From the NCBI RefSeq assembly GCF_034190915.1, contig NW_026947501.1, positions 5,766,001 to 5,830,000 of the forward strand: 64,000 bases of DNA, in the 5' to 3' direction. Position numbers and translations under genes: made by a program. Below are positions 26,888 through 36,054 of the stretch, piece by piece. The first letter of the stretch is position 1. Every line of letters starts with the position of its first letter. The notes beneath the pieces are model-generated. The model did no database searches, was not told the origin of the DNA, and was given only the letters and a program-made list of their open reading frames with translations. Source of the stretch: Cavia porcellus. Taxonomy: Eukaryota > Chordata > Mammalia > Rodentia > Caviidae.

Positions 26888-27713
26888 TGTTAATCGGAAT
26901 GCCTGAATCAGGATAGGCAGTGAGCGGCAATGTATGAAGGAGAAAAGCACCACTGGGTGGTCAGGATGGGGAGGTCAGGAAACATGCATTGGCAATGTAG
27001 GGTAGTTTTCTGAAAAACGTCGCCTGGTGGTGCGCATTGTAAGGTTTTCAAACAGGCCATTCACTAGTAGAAGTGAGAAAAACATCACGGTTGGTTTGAA
27101 TCGGAGGGCCTCAATCAGGATAGGCCGTGAGTGGTAACGTAAAATGGAGAAAAGCAACTCGGGTTGGTGAGCATGGGGAAGTCAGGAAACATGCAGTGGC
27201 AATGTAGGATAGGTTTCTGAAAAACATTGCAGGGTGGTGCTCATTGTAAGGGTTGCTAAAAGGCCTTTCACTAGTAGGAGTGAGAAAAATATCACAGGGT
27301 GGTGTGAAGTGCAGGGCCTGAGTAAGTATAGGCTGTGAGTGGCAATGTAGGATAGAGAAAAGCACCAAGGGGTGGTCAGGATGGGGAGGTCAGGAAACAT
27401 GCAGTGGCAATGTAGGATAGGTTTCTGAAAAACATCGCGGGGTAGTGCGCATTGTAAGGGTTTGTAGCAGGCCATTCACCAGTAGGAGTGAAAAAAACAT
27501 CACAGGGTGGTGTGTATCGGAGGGCCTGAACTAGGATAGGCTGTGAGTGGCAATGTAGGATGGAGAAAAGCAACACGGGTTTGTAAGCACGGGGAGGCAA
27601 GGAAACATGCAGTGGCAATGTAGAATAGGTTTCTAATAAACATCACTGGGTGGTGCGCTTTGTATGGGTTACTAACAGGCCATTCACTTGTAGGAGTGAG
27701 AACAACAACATGG

Positions 27714-27787
27714 GGTGGTGTGAATCGGAGGGCCTGATTTAGGATAGGCATTGAGTGGCAATGAAGTATGTAGAAAAGCACCAGAGA
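27714..27787 (+). other. In-register deletion junction (17 monomers)
   Basis: Upstream sequence follows 21.0-21.1 kb (CACTTGTAGGAGTGAG, then AACAACATGGGG). Downstream it follows 24.66 kb (CCAGAGAGTGG, then GGTCAAAAAACATG). The breakpoint lies within a shared stretch containing AAGTATGTAGAAAAGCACC. About 3.5 kb of the reference unit is skipped with phase retained. Confidence 0.8.
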
Positions 27788-28515
27788 GTGGTCAGCATGG
27801 GGAGGTCAAAAAACATGCAGAGGCAATGTAGGATAGTTTTCTGAAAAACATTACGGGATGGTGCACATTGTAAGGGTTTCTAACAGGCCATTCATTAGTA
27901 GGAGTGAGAAAAACATAATGGGTTGGTGTGAATCAGATGTTCTGAATTAGCATAGGTGGGGAGTGGCAATGTAGGATGGAGAAAAGCACCATGGGGTGGT
28001 CAGCATGGGGAGGTCAGAAAACATGCATTGGCAATGTAGGGTAGTTTTCTGAAAAAAATCGCCTGGTGGTGCGCATTGTAAGGTTTTCTAACAGGCCATT
28101 CACTAGTAGCAGGGACAAAAACATCACGGGGTGGTGTGAATCGGAGGGCCTGAATTAGGATAGGCAGTTAGTGGCAATGTAGGATGGAGAAAAGCACCAC
28201 AGGGTGGTCAGCATGGGGAGGTCAGGAAAAATGCAGTGGAAATGTAGGATAGGTTTCTGAAACGCATCGCGGGGTGCTGCGAATTGTAAGGTTTTCTAAC
28301 AGGCCATTCACTAGATGAAGTGAGAAAAATATCACAGGGTGGTTTGAATCGGAGGGCCTGAATCAGGATAGGCAGTGAGTGGCAATGTAGGATGGAGAAA
28401 AGCACCAAGGTGTAGTCAGCATGCGGAGGTCAGGAAACATCTAGTGGCAATGTAGGATAGGTTTCTGAAGAACATCGCGGGTTGTTGCGCATTGTAAGTG
28501 TTTCTAACAGGCCAT

Positions 28516-28555
28516 TCACTCTTAAGAGTGAGAAAAATACAACGGGGGGGGGGGG
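28516..28555 (+). repeat. 16-bp palindrome and poly-G tract (12 G, longest), ACAAC type
   Basis: G run at 28,544-28,555, starting 293 bp before an anchor. Confidence 0.9.
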
Positions 28556-28836
28556 TGTTAATCGGTGTGCCTGAATCAGCATAGGCAGTGAATGGCAATG
28601 TATGATGGAGAATAGCACCACGGGGTGGTCAGGATGGGGAGGTCAGGAAAAATGCACTGGCAATGTAGGATAGGTTTCTGAAAACCATTGCAGTGTGGTG
28701 CTCATTGTAAGGGTTTCTTAAAGGCCTTTCACTAGTAGGAGTGAGAAAAATATCATGGGGTGGTGTGAAGTGCAGGGCCTGAGTAAGGATAGGCTGTGAG
28801 TGGCAATGTAGGATAGAGAAAAGCACCATGGGGTGG

Positions 28837-29044
28837 TCAGGATGGGGAGGTCAGGAAACATGCAGTGGCAATGTAGGATAGGTTTCTGAAAAACATCGCG
28901 GGGTAGTGCGCATTGTAAGGATTTCTAACAGGCCATTCACTAGTAGGAGTTAGAAATACATCATGGTGTGGTGTGAATCGGAGGGCCTGAATCAAGTTAG
29001 ACAGTGAGTGGCAATGTAGGATGGAGAAAAGCACCACGAGTTGG
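28837..29044 (+). repeat. Anchor monomer, occurrence 6
   Basis: 3,128 bp after occurrence 5. It has the common TGGAG form and groups with occurrence 7. Confidence 0.87.
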
Positions 29045-29976
29045 TGAGTATTGGGAGGTCAGGAAACATGCAATAGCAATGTAGGATAGGTTTCTGAACA
29101 ACATAGCGGGGTTGTTCGCATTATAAGGTTTTGTGGCAGGCCATTCACCCGTAGGTTGAAAAAAACATCCCAGGGTGGTGTGTATCGGAGGGCCTGAATT
29201 AGGATAGGTTGTGAGTGGCAATGTAGGATGGAGAAAAGCTCCATGGGGGTGGTCAGCATGGGGAGGTCAGGAAACATGCTGTGGCAATGTAGAATAGGTT
29301 TCTAATAAACATCAGTGGGTGGTGCGCTTTGTATGGGTTTCTAACAGGCCATTCACTAGTAGGAATGAGAACAACAACATGGGGTGGTGTGAATCGGAGG
29401 GCCTGAATTAGGATAGGCATTGAGTGGCAATGAAGTATGTAGAAAAGCACCAGAGGGTGGTCAGCATGGGGAGGTCAGGAAACATGCAGAGGCAATGTAG
29501 GATAGTTTTCTGAAAAACATCACGGGATGGTGTGCATTGTAAGGGTTTCTAACAGGCCATTCACTAGTAGGAGTGACAAAAACATAACGGGTTGGTGTGA
29601 ATCAGATGTTCTGAATTAGGATAGGCAGTGAGTGGCAATGTAGGATGGAGAAAAGCACCACGGGCTGGTCAGCTTGGGGAGGTCAGAAAACATGCATTGG
29701 CAATGTAGGATAGTTTTCTGAAAAACATCGCCTGGTGGTGCGCATTGTAAGGCTTTCTAACAGGCCATTCACTAGTAGCAGTGAGTAAAACATCACGGGG
29801 TGGTGTGAATCGGAGGGCCTGAATTAGGATAGGCAGTTGGTGGCAATGTAGGATAGAGATAAGGGCCACAGGGTGGTCAGCATGGGGAGATCAGGAAACA
29901 GGCAGTGGGAATGTAGGATAGGTTTCTGAAACACATCGCGTGTTGTTACGCATTGTAAGGGTTGCTAACAGGCCAT

Positions 29977-30015
29977 TCACTCTTAAGAGTGAGAAAAATA
30001 TAACGGGGGGTGGGG
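29977..30015 (+). repeat. 16-bp palindrome and interrupted G tract GGGGGGTGGGG
   Basis: Third interrupted copy, 3,128 bp after the second. Confidence 0.9.
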
Positions 30016-30899
30016 TGTTAATCGGAATGCCTGAATCAGGATAGGCAGTGAGCGGCAATGTATGAAGGAGAAAAGCACCACTGGGTGGTCAGGATGGGGA
30101 GGTCAGGAAACATGCATTGGCAATGTAGGGTAGTTTTCTGAAAAACATCGCCTGGTGGTGCGCATTGTAAGGTTTTCAAACAGGCCATTCACTAGTAGAA
30201 GTGAGAAAAACATCACGGTTGGTTTGAATCGGAGGACCTCAATCAGGATAGGCCGTGAGTGGTAACGTAAAATGGAGAAAAGCAACTCGGGTTGGTGAGC
30301 ATGGGGAAGTCAGGAAACATGCAGTGGCAATGTAGGATAGGTTTCTGAAAAACATTGCAGGGTGGTGCTCATTGTAAGGGTTGCTAAAAGGCCTTTCACT
30401 AGTAGGAGTGAGAAAAATATCACAGGGTGGTGTGAAGTGCAGGGCCTGAGTAAGTATAGGCTGTGAGTGGCAATGTAGGATAGAGAAAAGCACCAAGGGG
30501 TGGTCAGGATGGGGAGGTCAGGAAACATGCAGTGGCAATGTAGGATAGGTTTCTGAAAAACATCGCGGGGTAGTGCGCATTGTAAGGGTTTGTAGCAGGC
30601 CATTCACCAGTAGGAGTGAAAAAAACATCACAGGGTGGTGTGTATCGGAGGGCCTGAACTAGGATAGGCTGTGAGTGGCAATGTAGGATGGAGAAAAGCA
30701 ACACGGGTTTGTAAGCATGGGGAGGCAAGGAAACATGCAGTGGCAATGTAGAATAGGTTTCTAATAAACATCACTGGGTGGTGCGCTTTGTATGGGTTAC
30801 TAACAGGCCATTCACTTGTAGGAGTGAGAACAACAACATGGGGTGGTGTGAATCGGAGGGCCTGATTTAGGATAGGCATTGAGTGGCAATGAAGTATGT

Positions 30900-30998
30900 A
30901 GAAAAGCACCAGAGGGTGGTCAGCATGGGGAGGTCAAAAAACATGCAGAGGCAATGTAGGATAGTTTTCTGAAAAACATTATGGGATGGTGAGCATTG
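30900..30998 (+). other. Mosaic monomer segment
   Basis: GGTCAAAAAACATGCAGAGG near 30,932 belongs to the monomer type at 17,998, 24,661, 27,788 and 33,839. The next stretch, ATTATGGGATGGTGAGCATTGG, belongs to the 21,188 type. The two halves of one monomer therefore match different monomer lineages, as expected from a crossover or conversion tract ending inside the monomer. Confidence 0.65.
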
Positions 30999-31920
30999 GA
31001 AGGGTTTCTAACAGGCCATTCACTAGTAGGAGTGAGAAAAACATAATGGGTTGGTGTGAATCAGATGTTCTGAATTAGGATAGGCAGTGAGTGGCAATGT
31101 AGGATGGAGAAAAGCTCCATGGGGTGGTCAGGATGGGGAGGTCAGAAAACATGGATAGGCAATGTAGGATAGTTTTCTGAAACACATCGCGTGGTGGTGC
31201 GCATTGTAAGGCTTTCTAACAGGCCATTCACTAGTAGCAGTGAGAAAAACATCACGGGGTGTTGTGAATCGGAGGGCCTGAATTAGGATAGGCAGTTAGT
31301 GGCAATGTAGGATAGAGAAAAGCGCCACGGGGTGGTCAGCATGGGGAGGTCAGGAAACAGGCAGTGGGAATGTAGGATAGGTTTCTGAAACACATCGCGG
31401 GGTGATGCGAATTGTAACGTTTTCTAACAGGCCATTCACTAGATGAAGTGAGAAAAACATCACAGGGTGGTTTGAATCGGAGGGCCTGAATCAGGATCGG
31501 CAGTGAGTGGCAATGTAGGATGGAGAAAAGAACCACGGGGTGGTCATGATGGGCAGGTCAGGAAACATGCAGTGGCAATATAGGATAGGTTTCTGAAAAA
31601 CATCGCAGTGTGGTGCTCATTGTAAGGGATTCCAAAGGATCTTTCACTAGTAGGAGTGGGAAAAACATCACGGGGTGGTGTGATTCGAAGGGCCTGAATC
31701 AGGATAGCCCGTGAGTGGCAATGAAGAATGGAGAAACGCTCCACGGGGTGGTCAGGATGGGGAGGTCAGGAAACATGCAGTGGAAATGTAGGATAAGTTT
31801 CTGAAAAACATTAAAGGGTGGTGCTCAGTGTAAGGGTTTCTAAAAGGCCTTTCACTAGTAGGAGTGAGAAAAATATCACAGGGTGGTGTGAAGTGCAGGG
31901 CCTGAGTAAGTATAGGCTGT

Positions 31921-31965
31921 GAGTGGCAATGTAGGATAGAGAAAAGCACCAAGGGGGGGTCAGCA
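31921..31965 (+). other. In-register deletion junction (3 monomers)
   Basis: Upstream follows the 21.96-22.16 kb monomer, and downstream follows the 22.79-kb monomer (TCAGCATTGGGAGGTCAG). The join reads CACCAAGGGGGGGTCAGC, with a 7-G run where the array usually has GGGGTGG. Three monomers (about 624 bp) are absent. Confidence 0.78.
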
Positions 31966-33098
31966 TTGGGAGGTCAGAAAACATGCATTGGTAATGTAGG
32001 ATAGTTTTCTGAAAAATATCGCCTGGTGGTGCGCATTGTAAGGCTTTCTTACAGGCCATTCACTAGTAGCAGTGAGAAAAACATCATGGGGTGGTGTGAA
32101 TCGGACGGCCTGAATTAAGATAGGCAGTTAGTGGCAATGTAGGATAGAGAAAAGCGCCACGGAGTGGTCAACACGGGAAGGTCAGGAAACAGGCAGTGGG
32201 AATGTAGGATAGGTTTCTGAAACACATCGCGGGGTGCTGCGAATTGTAAGGTTTTCTAACAGGCCATTCACTAGATGAAGTGAGAAAAACATCACAGGGT
32301 GGTTTGAATCAGAGGGCCTGAATCAGGATAGGCAGTGAGTGGCAATGTAGGATGGAGAAAAGCACCAAGGTGTGGTCATGATGGGCAGGTCAGGAAACAT
32401 GCAGAGGCAATATAGGATAGGTTTCTGAAAAACATCGCAGTGTGGTGCTCATTGTAAGGGTTTCCAAAGGATCTTTCACTAGTAAGAGTGAGAAAAACAT
32501 CAAGGGGTGGTGTGAATCAGGGGGCCTGAATCAGGATAGGCCGTGAGTGGCAATGAAGAATGGAGAAAAGCACCACAGGGTGGTCAGCATGGGGAGGTCA
32601 GGAAACATGCAGTGGCAATGTAGGATAGGATTCTGAAAAACATCACGGAGTGGTGTACATTGTAAGGGTTTCTAATTGGCCATTCACTAGTAGGAGTGAG
32701 AAAAACATCACGGCTGATGTGAATCAGATGTTCTGAATTAGGATAGGCAGTGAGTGGCAATGTAGGATGGAGAAAAGCACCACGGGGTGGTCAGCATGGG
32801 GAGGTCAGGAAACATGCATTGGCAATGTAGGATAGGTTTCTGAAAAACATCGCTGGGTGGTGCGCTTTGTATGGGTTTCTAATAGGCCATTCACTAGTAG
32901 GAGTGAGAACAACAACATGGGGTGGTGTGAATTGGAGGGCCTGAATTAGGATCGGCATTGAGTGGCAATGTAGGATGGAGAAAAGCACCACGGGGTGGTC
33001 AGCATGGGGAGGTCAGGAAACATGCAGTGGCAATGTAGGATAGGATTCTGAAAAACCTCGCGGGTTGTTGCGCATTGTAAGGGTTTCTAACAGGCCAT

Positions 33099-33135
33099 TC
33101 ACTCTTAAGAGTGAGAAAAATATAACGGGGGGGGG
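33099..33135 (+). repeat. 16-bp palindrome and poly-G tract (9 G), TGTGTTAATC type
   Basis: G run at 33,127-33,135. It is one G shorter than the equivalent at 23,960 and accounts for the offset changing from 9,167 to 9,166. Confidence 0.88.
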
Positions 33136-34557
33136 TGTGTTAATCAGAATGCCTGAATCAGGATATGCAGTGAGTGGCAATGTATGATGGAGAAAAGCAC
33201 CACTGGGTGGTCAGGAAGGGGAGGTCAGGAAACATGCAGTGGCAATGTAGGATAGGTTTCTGAAAAACATTGCAGGGTGGTGCTCATTGTAAGGGTTTCT
33301 AAAAGGCCTTTCACTAGTAGGAGTGAGAAAAATATCACAGGGTGGTGTGAAGTGCAGGGCCTGAGTAAGTGTAGGCTGTGAGTGGCAATGTAGGATAGAG
33401 AAAAGCACCACGGGGTGGTCAGGAAGGGGAGGTCAGGAAACATGCAGTGGCAATGTAGGATAGGTTTCTGAAAAACATCGCGGGGTAGTGCGCATTGTAA
33501 GGGTTTGTAGCAGGCCATTCACAAGTAGGAGTGAAAAAAAATCACAGGGTGGTGTGTATCGGAGGGCATGAATTAGGATAGGCTGTGAGTGGCAATGTAG
33601 GATGGAGAAAATCAACACAGGTTTGTAAGCATGGGGAGGCAAGGAAACATGCAGTGGCAATGTAGTATTGGTTTCTAATAAACATCACTGGGTGGTGCAT
33701 TTTGTATGGGTTTCTAACAGGCCATTCACTAGTAGGAGTGAGAACAACAACAAGGGGTGGTGTGAATCGGAGGGCCTGATTTAGGATAGGCATTGAGTGG
33801 CAATGAAGTATGTAGAAAAGCACCAGAGAGTGGTCAGCATGGGGAGGTCAAAAAACATGCAGAGGCAATGTAGGATAGTTTTCTGAAAAACATTACGGGA
33901 TGGTGCACATTGTAAGGGTTTCTAACAGGCCATTCATTAGTAGGAGTGAGAAAAACATAATGGGTTGGTGTGAATCAGATGTTCTGAATTAGCATAGGTG
34001 GGGAGTGGCAATGTAGGTTGGAGAAAAGCACCATGGGGTGGTCAGCATGGGGAGGTCAGAAAACATGCATTGGCAATGTAGGGTAGTTTTCTGAAAAACA
34101 TCGCCTGGTGGTGCGCATTGTAAGGTTTTCTAACAGGCCATTCACTAGTAGCAGGGACAAAAACATCACGGGGTGGTGTGAATCGGAGGGCCTGAATTAG
34201 GATAGGCAGTTAGTGGCAATGTAGGATGGAGAAAAGCACCACAGGGTGGTCAGCATGGGGAGGTCAGGAAAAATGCAGAGGAAATGTAGGATAGGTTTCT
34301 GAAACGCATCGCGGGTTGCTGCGAATTGTAAGGTTTTCTAACAGGCCATTCACTAGATGAAGTGAGAAAAATATCACAGGGTCGTTTGAATCGGAGGGCC
34401 TGAATCAGGATAGGCAGTGAGTGGCAATGTAGGATGGAGAAAAGCACCAAGGTGTAGTCAGCATGCGGAGGTCAGGAAACATCTAGTGGCAATGTAGGAT
34501 AGGTTTCTGAAGAACATCGCGGGTTGTTGCGCATTGTAAGTGTTTCTAACAGGCCAT

Positions 34558-34594
34558 TCACTCTTAAGAGTGAGAAAAATACAACGGGGGGGGG
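34558..34594 (+). repeat. 16-bp palindrome and poly-G tract (9 G), ACAAC type
   Basis: G run at 34,586-34,594, starting 290 bp before an anchor. It is three G shorter than at 28,544. Confidence 0.9.
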
Positions 34595-34875
34595 TGTTAA
34601 TCGGTGTGCCTGAATCAGCATAGGCAGTGAATGGCAATGTATGATGGAGAATAGCACCACGGGGTGGTCAGGATGGGGAGGTCAGGAAAAATGCACTGGC
34701 AATGTAGGATAGGTTTCTGAAAACCATTGCAGTGTGGTGCTCATTGTAAGGGTTTCTTAAAGGCCTTTCACTAGTAGGAGTGAGAAAAATATCATGGGGT
34801 GGTGTGAAGTGCAGGGCCTGAGTAAGGATAGGCTGTGAGTGGCAATGTAGGATAGAGAAAAGCACCATGGGGTGG

Positions 34876-35083
34876 TCAGGATGGGGAGGTCAGGAAACAT
34901 GCAGTGGCAATGTAGGATAGGTTTCTGAAAAACATCGCGGGGTAGTGCGCATTGTAAGGATTTCTAACAGGCCATTCACTAGTAGGAGTTAGAAATACAT
35001 CATGGTGTGGTGTGAATCGGAGGGCCTGAATCAAGTTAGACAGTGAGTGGCAATGTAGGATGGAGAAAAGCACCACGAGTTGG
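34876..35083 (+). repeat. Anchor monomer, occurrence 7 (last clean copy)
   Basis: 6,039 bp after occurrence 6. No later monomer carries the exact diagnostic pair. Confidence 0.87.
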
Positions 35084-36015
35084 TGAGTATTGGGAGGTCA
35101 GGAAACATGCAATAGCAATGTAGGATAGGTTTCTGAACAACATAGCGGGGTTGTTCGCATTATAAGGTTTTGTGGCAGGCCATTCACCCGTAGGTTGAAA
35201 AAAACATCCCAGGGTGGTGTGTATCGGAGGGCCTGAATTAGGATAGGTTGTGAGTGGCAATGTAGGATGGAGAAAAGCTCCGTGGGGGTGGTCAGCATGG
35301 GGAGGTCAGGAAACATGCTGTGGCAATGTAGAATAGGTTTCTAATAAACATCAGTGGGTGGTGCGCTTTGTATGGGTTTCTAACAGGCCATTCACTAGTA
35401 GGAATGAGAACAACAACATGGGGTGGTGTGAATCGGAGGGCCTGAATTAGGATAGGCATTGAGTGGCAATGAAGTATGTAGAAAAGCACCAGAGGGTGGT
35501 CAGCATGGGGAGGTCAGGAAACATGCAGAGGCAATGTAGGATAGTTTTCTGAAAAACATCACGGGATGGTGTGCATTGTAAGGGTTTCTAACAGGCCATT
35601 CACTAGTAGGAGTGACAAAAACATAACGGGTTGGTGTGAATCAGATGTTCTGAATTAGGATAGGCAGTGAGTGGCAATGTAGGATGGAGAAAAGCACCAC
35701 GGGCTGGTCAGCTTGGGGAGGTCAGAAAACATGCATTGGCAATGTAGGATAGTTTTCTGAAAAACATCGCCTGGTGGTGCGCATTGTAAGGCTTTCTAAC
35801 AGGCCATTCACTAGTAGCAGTGAGTAAAACATCACGGGGTGGTGTGAATCGGAGGGCCTGAATTAGGATAGGCAGTTGGTGGCAATGTAGGATAGAGAAA
35901 AGGGCCACAGGGTGGTCAGCATGGGGAGATCAGGAAACAGGCAGTGGGAATGTAGGATAGGTTTCTGAAACACATCGCGTGTTGTTACGCATTGTAAGGG
36001 TTGCTAACAGGCCAT

Positions 36016-36054
36016 TCACTCTTAAGAGTGAGAAAAATATAACGGGGGGTGGGG
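36016..36054 (+). repeat. 16-bp palindrome and interrupted G tract GGGGGGTGGGG
   Basis: Fourth interrupted copy, 6,039 bp after the third. Confidence 0.9.

Larger units (their letters stand above)
25709..28836 (+). repeat. Truncated HOR unit of 15 monomers (3,128 bp)
   Basis: Anchors at 25,709 and 28,837 are only 3,128 bp apart. The first ~2.0 kb matches the 32-monomer unit from 19,046. Sequence then jumps from the equivalent of 21.1 kb to the equivalent of 24.6 kb, so 17 monomers are missing (about 3,535 bp) with the 208-bp phase kept. The jump lies between 27,714 and 27,787. The unit carries the longest G run in the window (12 G at 28,544). Confidence 0.87.
28837..34875 (+). repeat. HOR unit of 29 monomers (6,039 bp)
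   Basis: Anchors at 28,837 and 34,876. Compared with the 32-monomer unit it lacks three monomers, removed in register near 31.95 kb (the equivalents of about 22.16-22.79 kb are absent). Its first part is more similar to the following unit from 34,876 than to the preceding ones (offset 6,039 throughout: 29,669 with 35,708, 30,103 with 36,142, 30,628 with 36,667). Confidence 0.87.

Noticed and set aside
28544..28555. Poly-G run as a sequencing error
   Set aside because: The run occurs in one specific monomer class in many HOR copies, always behind the same palindrome. Exact lengths could still be affected by read error, so only the variation in length, not the tract itself, is in doubt.
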